64,000 bases of DNA from the NCBI GenBank assembly GCA_041695325.1, contig JBGFRC010000029.1, forward strand, positions 1-64,000, given 5' to 3'. How positions within the stretch are numbered: position 1 is the stretch's first letter; the number at the start of each line of letters is the position of its first letter. Shown piece by piece: positions 1-7,968 of this stretch. Position numbers and translations under genes: made by a program. The notes beneath the pieces are model-generated. The model was given only the letters and a program-made list of their open reading frames with translations, was not told the DNA's origin and made no database searches. This DNA comes from SURF-13 sp041695325. GTDB lineage: Bacteria; Pseudomonadota; Gammaproteobacteria; SURF-13.

Positions 1-30
1 CGCACGCAGGCTGTTTCTCAACAGCCTGCT
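1..30. repeat. Partial copy of a five-hairpin dispersed repeat
   Basis: These 30 bases are identical, in the same orientation, to the last 30 bases of the multi-hairpin element that ends at 29336. They contain a perfect 9-bp stem (6-14 with 21-29) and a 6-base loop. The rest of the element presumably lies to the left of the window. The stop codon and last three sense codons of the hpnD-like gene fall inside it. Confidence 0.75.
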
Positions 31-872
31 GACTCTGACCGTTCGCGGCGCATGGTACGCCAGGCGATCCAGAGCTGGCGTAACGGCGCGAGTGCCAGAC
101 GTTGTTCCGGCAACTGGTAGTCCCTGTCCTCTAGTTTGTCCAGCAAGGCCAGATGGAGCCAGGCCTCGGTGAGCAGGGGGAGCTGGCGGTAATGGTCAAC
201 TGCGGGTAGTTGGGCCAGTGCCCTGGCGTGGTATTCACGCACGCGCTGCGCCTGAAACCTTAACAGCTCCTTCAGCTTGCCGCCGGGTGCGGCTTCTTTC
301 AGGTCGTTGATGTTCACGCCAAAGCGGTTCATTTCATCAAGCGGTATAAAAATCCGTCCGCGCCGAACGTCCTGCCGCAAGTCCATTATGAAGCGCATCA
401 GTTGCAGCGCCGTGCCTAACTCATTGGCGAACTTGAGCGTGGCGCGTTCGCTGTACCCCAGTATCTCCACGCTCATCAGCGTCACCATGCTGCTTACGCG
501 ATGGCAATAGAGCAGCAGTTCCTTGAAGGAGTTGTAGTGCATGGCGTCCAGCCCCATCTGTACACCGTCCGCAATTTCCAGAAACTGCTCGAGCGGGAGG
601 TTATAACTCCGGGTGAGGGGCAGCAGCACCTGGGTCACGGGGTGTTGCGCCCGGCCCCCCAGGGCGCGTTGCAGCTCTTCGCGCCACCAGTTCAGTTTCA
701 TGCGCGCGACGGAAGGATCGCTGCACTTGTCCGGCACGTCAAGCAGATCCCGGCGCAAGGCGTGCAGCGCGGTGATGGCGTCGCGTTCGGGTTGCGGCGT
801 GTAGAGCAGGCTGTAGTACAACAGGGAACCGGGGGGTGCGGCCTTGTCCCGGCAATACTCGGCAGGAGACAT
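18..872 (-). CDS. hpnD: Squalene/phytoene synthase family protein, HpnD-like
   Basis: Prenyl-diphosphate head-to-head condensing enzyme. The family includes HpnD, which makes presqualene diphosphate from two farnesyl diphosphates for hopanoids. The 284 residues match HpnD length, and the N-terminal Y-C-x-x-K-A and later C-S-D-P-x-V-A-R-x-K-L-x-W-W segments fit HpnD. The second aspartate motif is intact (DLRQD, then RRGRIFIPLDE). The first is altered: LDVPD at residues 44-48 stands where DDVVD is usual, so the first Asp of DxxxD is missing. The last residues (AGC) are encoded by a palindromic repeat. It is the last visible gene of a leftward operon with rmuC, gph and ubiG. No hpnC or hpnE is visible; they could lie to the left. 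Family is secure, exact reaction less so. Confidence 0.75.
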   Translation of the reverse strand: MSPAEYCRDKAAPPGSLLYYSLLYTPQPERDAITALHALRRDLLDVPDKCSDPSVARMKLNWWREELQRALGGRAQHPVTQVLLPLTRSYNLPLEQFLEIADGVQMGLDAMHYNSFKELLLYCHRVSSMVTLMSVEILGYSERATLKFANELGTALQLMRFIMDLRQDVRRGRIFIPLDEMNRFGVNINDLKEAAPGGKLKELLRFQAQRVREYHARALAQLPAVDHYRQLPLLTEAWLHLALLDKLEDRDYQLPEQRLALAPLRQLWIAWRTMRRERSESAGC

Positions 873-874
873 CA

Positions 875-905
875 GGGCGCCTTCAGTGAATTTTTAGAGG
901 CGCCC
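875..905. repeat. Short palindromic repeat between rmuC and hpnD
   Basis: A perfect 8-bp stem (875-882 with 898-905) with a 15-base loop lies between the rmuC stop and the hpnD start. Read leftward it begins GGGCGCCTCTAAAAATTC, close to both arms of the larger repeat at 5634-5746, so it looks like a deleted member of that family. Its distal arm overlaps the purine-rich bases just upstream of the hpnD ATG. Confidence 0.6.
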
Positions 906-906
906 A

Positions 907-2172
907 TCAGGATTTGTTCTTGGCCGGGCCGGCCGGGATACGCACGTCCGGTTCCAGAGGCGCGGGGGATTCCAGCAGTTTCGAGTCCTCGACGCCCATT
1001 TCTACGAATTTGCGCGCGCTGGGCATCAGCATGCGGTCATAGGAACCCACGGCCTTGTTGTAAAAGTCCATGGCGGTTTTCAGGTTGCCGCCGACCTTGG
1101 CGAAGTGTTCGGTGAAGGTGATCAGGCGCTCATAGAGCTCGGCGCCGAGATCGCGTATCTTTTCCGCATTGGCCGCCAGATTCTGTTGCCGCCAGCCATA
1201 AGCGATGGCGCGCAGCAGGGCGACAAAACTGGTGGGCGTGGCGAGGATGACCTTCTGCCGCAATGCGTTTTCCATCAGGTCGCGGTCAATATCCAGCGCG
1301 GCGCTGAGGAACTGGTCGCCGGGTATGAACAGCACCACAAAATCCGGCGCATTGGGAAATTGCGACCAGTAGGCTTTGCTCGCCAGCTCCTTGACGCGCT
1401 CCGCGACCTTGCGCGCGTGTTGTTGCAGATGCCGGTCGCGCGCCGCGTCGTCCGGGGCCTCCACCGCGCTGAGGTAGGCGTCGAGCGGCGTCTTGGCGTC
1501 CACCACGATCTCGCGCCCGCCCGGCATGCGCACAGTCATGTCGGGTCGGATCGCGCCGTTTTCGGTCGCCGTGTGTTCCTGTTCGTAAAAGTCGCAGTAT
1601 TCCACCATGCCCGCCAGTTCCGCCACCCGCTTGAGGGTCATTTCGCCCCATTGGCCGCGCACCTCGGGGCGGCGCAGGGCCTGGGTGAGATTGCGCGTCT
1701 CGCTTTGCAGGGTCTGGTGCGCGTGCGCCATCTGTTCCAGATGTTTGCCGAGCGAGCCATACGCTTCCCTGCGCTCCAGCTCGATCTGATGGATCTGTTT
1801 CTCGGTTTTTTCCAGCGCCTCCCTGATGGGCTGGACCAGGTTCTCTATCGCCTTTTCCTTTTGTGTCAGATTGCTCTCCGCCTTGATCTGGAACTGTTTG
1901 AGATTTTCCTGTGCCAGCTTGAGAAACTCCTCGGTGTTGCTGCGCAGGGCCTGACCCGCCAGGGCGCTGAAGGTGTGGGTGAGCTCGGCGCGCGCCGCTT
2001 CCAACGCAGTCATCTTTTCATGCACGGCCTGGCGCTCCGCCTCCAGCGTGGCTTGCAGCGCGGCTTGGGCCACGCGCAGCTCGCTCACGCGGCGCTGCTG
2101 ATGGAAATAGCACCCGGCGGCGCCGGCCAGGAGCGCAAGCGTAACGCTTATCAACAACGTAAGGAGTGACAC
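907..2172 (-). CDS. rmuC: DNA recombination protein RmuC
   Basis: RmuC family protein of 421 residues. RmuC limits inversions at short inverted repeats in E. coli and its core resembles PD-(D/E)xK nucleases. Visible are an N-terminal membrane segment (residues 3-22), a long coiled coil (about 28-160), the family motif RGQWGE, the nuclease-like stretch PDMTVRMPGGREIVVDAKTP and the C-terminal SFVALLRAIAYGWRQ block. Translation starts at a GTG four bases after the gph stop, so it is probably coupled to gph. Its presence suits a genome with many palindromic repeats, though that link is only an inference. Confidence 0.92.
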   Translation of the reverse strand: MSLLTLLISVTLALLAGAAGCYFHQQRRVSELRVAQAALQATLEAERQAVHEKMTALEAARAELTHTFSALAGQALRSNTEEFLKLAQENLKQFQIKAESNLTQKEKAIENLVQPIREALEKTEKQIHQIELERREAYGSLGKHLEQMAHAHQTLQSETRNLTQALRRPEVRGQWGEMTLKRVAELAGMVEYCDFYEQEHTATENGAIRPDMTVRMPGGREIVVDAKTPLDAYLSAVEAPDDAARDRHLQQHARKVAERVKELASKAYWSQFPNAPDFVVLFIPGDQFLSAALDIDRDLMENALRQKVILATPTSFVALLRAIAYGWRQQNLAANAEKIRDLGAELYERLITFTEHFAKVGGNLKTAMDFYNKAVGSYDRMLMPSARKFVEMGVEDSKLLESPAPLEPDVRIPAGPAKNKS

Positions 2173-2176
2173 GGTC

Positions 2177-2845
2177 TCAGGCCTGGTGGTTCATCCAGGC
2201 CAGTATTTCCCGCGGCGCGTTTATCATGCCGTCCGCGCCCCAGGTATGGGGTTGGTCGCCGTCCGCAATATAGCCGAACAAGGCCACCAGGGTTTTCATA
2301 CCGGCGCGTTTTCCCGCCTCGATGTCGCGCTCGGCGTCGCCGACGTACACGCACTGCCGCACCGCGCTGCCCGCCTTGCGGCAGGCGTATAACATGGGCT
2401 CGGGGTCGGGCTTGCGGCGCGCGGTGGTGTCGCCGCTCACGATGCAGGCCGCGCGGCGGGCAAGACCCAGCTTGTCCATCAGCGGCTCGGTGAGCCGGGC
2501 CGGTTTATTGGTAATCACGCCCCAGTTCATGCCGCACCGTTCAATATCCTGCAACAGTTCCGCTATGCCGGGGAACAGGGCGGTTTGATCGGCCAGGTGC
2601 TGTTGATAGACGTCCAGCAAACGCAAGCGTAGCGGCTCGAAATTTATATCGCCCGGTTCGATGTTGAAGCCAAGGCGAATCAGCTCGCTCGCGCCGTGCG
2701 ACGCTACGGGGCGGATGCGCTCATAGGGCAAGGCGCGACGATGCTGCTCTTGTAACACGGTGTTGAGCGCGTAGGCGAGGTCGGGGGCGGTATCCGCCAG
2801 CGTGCCGTCCAGATCAAACAGCACGGTGCGCAGTGTGCGTTTCAT
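2177..2845 (-). CDS. gph: Phosphoglycolate phosphatase (HAD family)
   Basis: HAD-superfamily phosphatase of 222 residues that hydrolyses 2-phosphoglycolate from DNA repair or oxygenase activity. The nucleophile motif DLDGTLADT is near the N terminus, followed by the helical cap, the motif II region VITNKP, the motif III lysine region (TARRKPDPEPML) and the metal motif VGDAERDIEAGKRAG. It overlaps the ubiG stop by four bases (ATGA), and this ubiG-gph pair is conserved in gammaproteobacteria. Substrate within the HAD family is inferred from neighbourhood and overall similarity. Confidence 0.88.
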   Translation of the reverse strand: MKRTLRTVLFDLDGTLADTAPDLAYALNTVLQEQHRRALPYERIRPVASHGASELIRLGFNIEPGDINFEPLRLRLLDVYQQHLADQTALFPGIAELLQDIERCGMNWGVITNKPARLTEPLMDKLGLARRAACIVSGDTTARRKPDPEPMLYACRKAGSAVRQCVYVGDAERDIEAGKRAGMKTLVALFGYIADGDQPHTWGADGMINAPREILAWMNHQA

Positions 2846-3552
2846 CGCTCGGCTACGGCGAAATAATTCACGCTCACGTCGCGCGAGAGGCGGTAGTCAC
2901 GGGTGAGCGGATTGTAACTCATGCCCATCAACTCGCGCAGCGTAAGGCCGCTTTCCCGGATCCATGCCGCAAGCTCCGCGGGGCGGATGAATTTGGCGTA
3001 ATCATGCGTGCCGCGCGGCAGCATGCGCAGCAGATATTCCGCGCCCACCACCGCGAGCAGATAGGATTTGGGATTGCGGTTGAGGGTGGAGAAAAACACC
3101 GTTCCGCCCGGCTTGACCAGTTGCGCACAGGCCCTGACGACCGAAGCCGGGTCGGGTACGTGTTCCAGCAGCTCCATGCAGGTGACCAGATCGAATTCCG
3201 CGGGATGTTGCAGGACGAATTGCTCGACGGTAGTCTGCTGATAATCCACCTTGAGTCCCGACTCCAGCAGATGCAGGCGCGCGGCGGCAAGCGAGGCCGC
3301 GCCCATGTCTATACCGGTGACCTCGGCCCCGCGCCGCGCCAATCCTTCGGCCAGGATGCCGCCGCCGCAGCCGACGTCGAGCGCGCGCGAGCCTCGAAGC
3401 GTCACCTTGCTTTCGATGTAGTCAAGGCGCAGGGGATTGAGATCGTGCAGCGGTTTGAATTCGCTGCCGGGGTCCCACCAGCGCGCCGCCGCCGCTTCGA
3501 ACTTGGCGATTTCGGGCGCATCCATATTAAAACGTTCTGAATTCATAAACAT
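2842..3552 (-). CDS. ubiG: Ubiquinone biosynthesis O-methyltransferase UbiG
   Basis: SAM-dependent class I methyltransferase of 236 residues that performs both O-methylations of the ubiquinone head group. The family signature EIAKFEAAAARWWDP and EFKPLHDLNPLRLDYI is followed by the SAM-binding motif LDVGCGGGILAEGLA and later ATCMELLEHVPDP-type motif II. First gene of the leftward operon; a second in-frame ATG two codons downstream could be the true start, since neither has a clear ribosome site. Ubiquinone synthesis fits an aerobically respiring gammaproteobacterium. Confidence 0.93.
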   Translation of the reverse strand: MFMNSERFNMDAPEIAKFEAAAARWWDPGSEFKPLHDLNPLRLDYIESKVTLRGSRALDVGCGGGILAEGLARRGAEVTGIDMGAASLAAARLHLLESGLKVDYQQTTVEQFVLQHPAEFDLVTCMELLEHVPDPASVVRACAQLVKPGGTVFFSTLNRNPKSYLLAVVGAEYLLRMLPRGTHDYAKFIRPAELAAWIRESGLTLRELMGMSYNPLTRDYRLSRDVSVNYFAVAER

Positions 3553-3691
3553 ACGACTGTATTCTATCTGCTGCCAAAGATCATTGAGGCAATTTCAAGA
3601 AAGCTTTGGAAAATTCATCTCCCTCCGTCGGTCATTGTACTATCAAAACCCTCACTCACTGAAAAACACTAAAAATAAATCGCGCTGGTGA

Positions 3692-3719
3692 TTGCTCGAT
3701 CGCTTTTTCATAGTATAAA
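3692..3719 (+). promoter_or_regulatory. Candidate sigma-70 promoter of the GGDEF-EAL gene
   Basis: TTGCTC and TATAAA are 16 bases apart, 30 bases before the chosen start codon. The 181-bp gap between the divergent ubiG and GGDEF-EAL genes is AT-rich compared with its surroundings, as expected for a divergent promoter region. The -35 match is weak. Confidence 0.35.
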
Positions 3720-3748
3720 ATAGCGTAGAAAGCTTGAGGGGGGACGCC

Positions 3749-5662
3749 ATGCTGGAAGGGAACACCATGCTGGAAGCGCCGCTACCGACCGACGAGGCCG
3801 CCAGGCTTGCCACGTTGACAAACCTGCACCTGCTCGACACGCCTCCCGAAGCGCGCTTTGACCGCATCACCCGCTTTGCAGCGCGCTTGTTCGACGCGCC
3901 GGTTTCCCTCATCAGCCTGATTGACGCCGATCGGCAGTGGTTCAAGTCAAGCTACGGTCTGGACATTTCCGAGACTCCGCGCGCCTTCTCCTTTTGCGCC
4001 CACGCCATCCTGAGGGATGAGGTGATGGTGGTGCACGACACCCTGCTCGACGAGCGCTTTGCCGACAACCCTTACGTGGCGGGGCCGCCTTTTATACGTT
4101 TCTATGCCGGATGTCCGATCAGCGCCTTGAACGGCAGCAGGTTGGGCGCGCTGTGTATCGTGGATTATCGCCCCCGGCAAATGAGCGATGACGATCTGGA
4201 GAGACTGCGCGATGTGGCGTTGTGGGCCCAGCACGAGATTGTCAGCGGCGAACTCAGCCGCGCGCTGCGTCAGGCGCATGCTGATTTGCAGGCACGGGAA
4301 CATCAGGCGCTGCACGACCCGCTGACCGGCCTGCCCAACCGCGCCTTGTTGTACAACTGTTTGCAGCAGGCTGTCAGCATCGGCCAGCGCGAGAACCAAT
4401 CTTTTGCCTTGCTGCTGATGGATCTCGACCGCTTCAAGGAAGTCAATGACACCTTCGGCCACCACAAAGGTGACTTGTTGTTGCGCCAGGTCGGGTTGCG
4501 CCTGCGTAACGTGCTGCGTGATTCGGACATCCCGGCGCGCATGGGCGGCGATGAATTCGCGGTAGTGCTGCCGCGCGCCAGCGCGGACGAGGCCGCATTG
4601 GTGGCGCGGAAGATACTCAACGCCGTGCAGGAATCCATAATCACTGAGGGATTGAGCCTGGAGGTCGGGGCCAGCATCGGCGCAGCACTTTACCCTGAGC
4701 ATGGCACGGAGGCCGATGTGCTCATGCAGCATGCCGACGCGGCGATGTACGCGGCCAAGCAGAGCGGCGGTTATGCCGTTTATGCAGCGCTATCCGAGTA
4801 TTGCCCAGTGCATCGCCTGGCGCTTATCGGAGAGCTGCGCCAGGCCATTGAGTGTGAAGAATTGGCGCTCTGCTATCAGCCCAAGATTTCCATAGCGACC
4901 GGCGAGGTGGTGAGCGTGGAGGCCCTGGTGCGCTGGCATCATCCCCAGCATGGTCTGATCGAGCCCGATCAATTTATCCCGATTGCCGAGCGCAGCGGCT
5001 TGATCGACAGGCTCACCTTGCGGGTGCTCGCCGCCGCCTTGCGCCAGGGGAGAATCTGGCATCAAATGGGCTTGACCATCGGCGTCGCGGTTAACCTTTC
5101 CCGGCACAACCTGCAAAACCGTGAGCTACCGGAGCAGATCATGCAGTTGCTGCAAGCCAGCGGTTTCGCGCCGCAGTATCTGGAGCTGGAGATCACCGAG
5201 AGCATGCCTGTTCCCGATCCGGCGCGCGTCACGGACATGCTCATGCGCCTGAGCGAGCTGGGCGTGCGGCTGTCCATTGACGGCTTCGGTAGCGGCTATT
5301 CCTCGCTCAGTTATCTCAAGAAACCGCCGGTGGACGAGATCAAGATCGGTCAGTTCTTTGTGACCGACATGGCGACGAACGAAGACGATGCCGTGATTGT
5401 GCACCAGATTATTGATCTGGCGCATGCGTTCGGGATCAAGGTGGTGGGCGAAGGCGTCGAGACCTCCCAGGTCTTGGACAGGCTCGCCAAGTTGAATTGC
5501 GATTTTGCGCAGGGCTATTACCTCAGCGCTCCCTTGCCCGCCGCGGAGTTCACGGACTGGCTGCATCAACGGCTGCAAAGCAGGCTCCGGTCGCCCCCCC
5601 CCCCCGCCTGTAAAGCCGCTCGCGACGATTTATGGGTACCTCTAAAAAATGATGGATTTTGA
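3749..5662 (+). CDS. GAF-GGDEF-EAL cyclic-di-GMP signalling protein
   Basis: Predicted soluble cyclic-di-GMP enzyme: GAF sensor (about residues 15-165), GGDEF (about 180-340), EAL (about 355-610). The ATG follows a GAGGGGGG ribosome site; another ATG six codons later has its own AAGGG. The diguanylate cyclase site is intact (GGDEF, with DLDRFKEVND upstream). The EAL domain keeps EAL, NLSRHNL, ELEITES and VGEGVET, but the DDFGTGYSS motif reads DGFGSGYSS, so one metal-binding Asp is Gly. It may be mainly a cyclase with an impaired phosphodiesterase domain. Close to the 3' end is a run of 12 C, and the last eight codons lie in a dispersed repeat, so the C terminus looks recently altered. Confidence 0.85.
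   Translation: MLEGNTMLEAPLPTDEAARLATLTNLHLLDTPPEARFDRITRFAARLFDAPVSLISLIDADRQWFKSSYGLDISETPRAFSFCAHAILRDEVMVVHDTLLDERFADNPYVAGPPFIRFYAGCPISALNGSRLGALCIVDYRPRQMSDDDLERLRDVALWAQHEIVSGELSRALRQAHADLQAREHQALHDPLTGLPNRALLYNCLQQAVSIGQRENQSFALLLMDLDRFKEVNDTFGHHKGDLLLRQVGLRLRNVLRDSDIPARMGGDEFAVVLPRASADEAALVARKILNAVQESIITEGLSLEVGASIGAALYPEHGTEADVLMQHADAAMYAAKQSGGYAVYAALSEYCPVHRLALIGELRQAIECEELALCYQPKISIATGEVVSVEALVRWHHPQHGLIEPDQFIPIAERSGLIDRLTLRVLAAALRQGRIWHQMGLTIGVAVNLSRHNLQNRELPEQIMQLLQASGFAPQYLELEITESMPVPDPARVTDMLMRLSELGVRLSIDGFGSGYSSLSYLKKPPVDEIKIGQFFVTDMATNEDDAVIVHQIIDLAHAFGIKVVGEGVETSQVLDRLAKLNCDFAQGYYLSAPLPAAEFTDWLHQRLQSRLRSPPPPACKAARDDLWVPLKNDGF
5594..5605 (+). repeat. Run of twelve C within the GGDEF-EAL gene
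   Basis: A homopolymer of 12 cytosines encodes four consecutive prolines close to the C terminus. Such tracts slip readily in replication and are also a common place for sequencing error. A change of one base would replace the last roughly 20 residues, beyond the EAL domain. Confidence 0.7.
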
Positions 5663-5746
5663 TTCAAGACAAGGCGCAGCCTACACGCCGGTAGGTGAAC
5701 AGCGCGCTGCAACGCAGTATTGAAGCACGCATTTTTAGAAGTGCCC
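5634..5746. repeat. Dispersed inverted-repeat element between convergent genes
   Basis: Imperfect terminal inverted repeats (5634-5651, GGGTACCTCTAAAAAATG, and the reverse of 5730-5746, GGGCACTTCTAAAAATG) bound about 113 bases. The left end lies inside the GGDEF-EAL gene, supplying its last codons and stop. The right end stops exactly at the mtaD stop codon. The interior holds a short stem (ccta-cacgccgg-tagg) and an AGACAAGGCGC segment also found in the insertion inside hsdR near 41075. No coding capacity of its own. Confidence 0.65.
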
Positions 5747-7063
5747 TTATGTCGTTATGTATATCTTGTCCCGCCATTGCAAGGCCTTGGCGAGGATAGT
5801 CTGCTCATCGAGGGTGGTGAGCTTGCGCTCATGCAGCAGGCGTTGCCCGGCCACCCAGACGTCGGTGACCTGATGACGTCCCGCCGCATACACCAGTTGC
5901 GACACGGGATCATACAGCGGCTGAGTTTCGATGGCGCCCAAATGCACGGCGGTCATGTCGGCGGCCTTGCCGGTTTGCAGCGAACCTATTCTGTCTTCCA
6001 ATCCCAGCGCGCGCGCGCCGTTGATCGTCGCCAGGCGCAGGGCCGTAGCTGCGGGCACGCGGGTGGCGTCGCCGCTCACGCCCTTGGCGAGCAGGGCGGC
6101 GCTGCGCATCTCGCTCCACATGTCGAGGTCATTGTTGCTTGCCGCCCCGTCGGTGCCGATGGCCACGTTCACGCCGGCCTGCAGCAGCTTGGCCACCGGG
6201 CAGAAACCGCTGGCCAGCTTGAGATTGGATTCAGGGCAGTGCAGCACGTGCGCGCCGCTCTGCGCAACCTGGGCGATCTCCTCATCGGTCAGCTGTGTCA
6301 TGTGCACCGCCATGAGAGAGGGTGAGAGCAGCCCCAGTTGTTGGAGGCGTTGCAGCGGGCGCACGCTGTGCCTTTCCAGGCTTTGCCGCACTTCGTCCGC
6401 GGTCTCGTGCACGTGCATATGGATTTGCAGATTCAGCTCTTCCGCGTAGGTGGCGATAGTCCGCAGCGGCGTGTCGGATACGGTATACGGCGCGTGCGGC
6501 GCGAAACAGGTGGTGATGAGCGGCTCGTCGCGCAGCGCGTCGTGCAGCGCGACGCCCTTATGCAGATACTCATCCGCGTTGCCTGCCCATGCGCTGGGAA
6601 AGTCCAGTACGATCAGCCCCGCGTTGGCGCGCATGCCGCAGCGTGCGGCTACCTGTGCGGCGACATCGGGGAAGAAATACATGTCGTTAAAGCACGTCGT
6701 GCCGCCGCGCAGCATCTCCGCGATGGCGAGTTCGGTGCCGTCGTGCACGAATTCGGGGCTTACCCAGGCGTTTTCCGCGGGCCAGATGTGCTGATTCAGC
6801 CATTCCATCAGCGGCAGATCGTCGGCCAGCCCGCGCAACAGCGACATCGGGGCGTGGGTGTGCGCGTTGATGAGGCCCGGAATCAGCGCATGCTCAAGGA
6901 GGCGCACGGTTTCCGCGGCCTGGTAGCGCGTCCCCGCTTCCATGCCAGGCAGCAGGGCGACGATGCGCCCTTCATGCACTGCCACGCAGTGGTGTTCCAG
7001 CGCGCCCGCGGGCTCCACCGGAATCACCCAGCGCGCGTGTATGATCAAATCAATCGGTTGCAT
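5747..7063 (-). CDS. mtaD: Methylthioadenosine/adenosylhomocysteine deaminase-type amidohydrolase
   Basis: TRZ/ATZ family metal-dependent amidohydrolase of 438 residues. The ligand set is visible: NAHTHAPMSLLRG (HxH), HVHETADEV (third His), an intact HCPESNLKL, and GTDGAASNN (metal Asp). The closest characterised context is PA3170 of P. aeruginosa, a 5'-methylthioadenosine deaminase located between ubiG and mtnA; the same neighbours occur here, apart from one OmpA-type gene. It would deaminate MTA (and possibly SAH) to the inosine form in methionine salvage. Substrate is inferred from context and family; family assignment is firm. Confidence 0.85.
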   Translation of the reverse strand: MQPIDLIIHARWVIPVEPAGALEHHCVAVHEGRIVALLPGMEAGTRYQAAETVRLLEHALIPGLINAHTHAPMSLLRGLADDLPLMEWLNQHIWPAENAWVSPEFVHDGTELAIAEMLRGGTTCFNDMYFFPDVAAQVAARCGMRANAGLIVLDFPSAWAGNADEYLHKGVALHDALRDEPLITTCFAPHAPYTVSDTPLRTIATYAEELNLQIHMHVHETADEVRQSLERHSVRPLQRLQQLGLLSPSLMAVHMTQLTDEEIAQVAQSGAHVLHCPESNLKLASGFCPVAKLLQAGVNVAIGTDGAASNNDLDMWSEMRSAALLAKGVSGDATRVPAATALRLATINGARALGLEDRIGSLQTGKAADMTAVHLGAIETQPLYDPVSQLVYAAGRHQVTDVWVAGQRLLHERKLTTLDEQTILAKALQWRDKIYITT

Positions 7064-7097
7064 GCTGCGCCGCTTGGCGTTATCTCAACGGTGCCGG

Positions 7098-7126
7098 ATA
7101 AAAAAAGCCCCGCAGAGCGGGGCTTT
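7098..7126 (-). terminator. Rho-independent terminator of the OmpA-family gene
   Basis: A 10-bp perfect stem (7104-7113 with 7117-7126) with a 3-base loop is followed, leftward, by seven U in the transcript. It lies about 25 bases past the stop of the OmpA-family gene and just upstream of mtaD, separating the two. Confidence 0.85.
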
Positions 7127-7149
7127 GGTGTGATCTCCAAGGTTTCGTA

Positions 7150-7827
7150 TCAGGGGGCTTCGCGCTGCACCTTGGCCTCGACGACCACGCGGCGATTCGG
7201 TGCCAGGCACTCTATCAAGGCCTTGTTATGGCGATTCTCCGGACCCTTGATGTGGGCGCATTCAACCACCGGCTCCGACTCGCCCTTGGCGTCGGTTTCA
7301 ATGCGCTGCGAGGCCACGCCCTTGCTCACCATGTAGGACTTCACGGCGTCAGCGCGGCGCTGTGACAGCCGCATGTTGTAAGCGTCGGTGCCGATGCGGT
7401 CGGCGTGCCCGGTGACCAGCAGCACGTCCACTTGCGTGTACTCCTGCATCTTGGCGACAAACTCATCCAGCTTCGCCTTGCCTTCCGGCTTCAGTATGGC
7501 CTTGTCGAAGTCAAAGTAAGCGTCGGTCTGCAACACGGCGCGAATGGCAGGGGGCTGCGGGCGTACTGGAGGTGGAGGCTTGACGACCGGAGCGGGCTCC
7601 GCCGGCGGTTCCACCGCGTCGCCGCATTCCACCAGGAAATGTGCGGGGTCGCCCCAGGAGCCGGTGCGGACACATTTCTCGGAACCGTCTCTGATCAGCG
7701 TGCCGCCGGTATCCACGATATAGGCGTGGTTTTTGAAGATCCCTGCCGCATGAGCGGTGCTAAAGCCAAGGAACGGGCTGACGGCTATGATACTTCCCAG
7801 TATGAAATTCTTGATGGTTTTGGTCAT
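7150..7827 (-). CDS. OmpA-family outer membrane/peptidoglycan-binding protein
   Basis: Exported protein of 225 residues. A signal peptide with hydrophobic core ends at about residue 27 (STAHA). A middle segment with a Pro-rich linker (PAEPAPVVKPPPPVRPQPP, about 76-95) precedes an OmpA C-terminal domain with FDFDKAILKPEGKAKL, GHADRIGTDAYN and LSQRRADAVKSYM, which binds peptidoglycan. There is no room for an eight-strand barrel, so it is a periplasmic tether or a small envelope protein and not a true porin. GGAG precedes the ATG. Expression may respond to oxygen, given the Fnr-type site upstream. Specific role not known. Confidence 0.85.
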   Translation of the reverse strand: MTKTIKNFILGSIIAVSPFLGFSTAHAAGIFKNHAYIVDTGGTLIRDGSEKCVRTGSWGDPAHFLVECGDAVEPPAEPAPVVKPPPPVRPQPPAIRAVLQTDAYFDFDKAILKPEGKAKLDEFVAKMQEYTQVDVLLVTGHADRIGTDAYNMRLSQRRADAVKSYMVSKGVASQRIETDAKGESEPVVECAHIKGPENRHNKALIECLAPNRRVVVEAKVQREAP

Positions 7828-7925
7828 TGTTGTGACTCCTTAAACTGGTTGCGATTGGGAAATCAATTTTTCGCTCTGAAACTGCGCTACTCTTCAACCT
7901 GTTCCCAATGATTAAATTCAAACCC

Positions 7926-7968
7926 ATACTAATGTATCCCCCGATCAAATACAATTGATTTATATCAA
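7926..7968 (-). promoter_or_regulatory. Fnr/Anr-type box and promoter for the OmpA-family gene
   Basis: 7955-7968 is a perfect TTGAT-N4-ATCAA palindrome. Directly downstream on the minus strand are TTGTAT (7954-7949) and TAGTAT (7931-7926), 17 bases apart. The predicted start near 7919 places the box centre about 42 bases upstream, the class II Fnr position. Rightward, a TATAAT at 7971-7976 could serve mtnA, in which case a bound protein would block it. The -35/-10 hexamers are weak by themselves, as usual for activated promoters. Confidence 0.6.

Noticed and set aside
1105..2169. Long open frame on the plus strand opposite rmuC (354 codons), and similar long frames opposite gyrA, dnaK, recN and hsdR
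   Set aside because: They mirror the codon periodicity of GC-rich genes on the other strand, have no family motifs or ribosome sites, and overlap fully with well-recognised genes.
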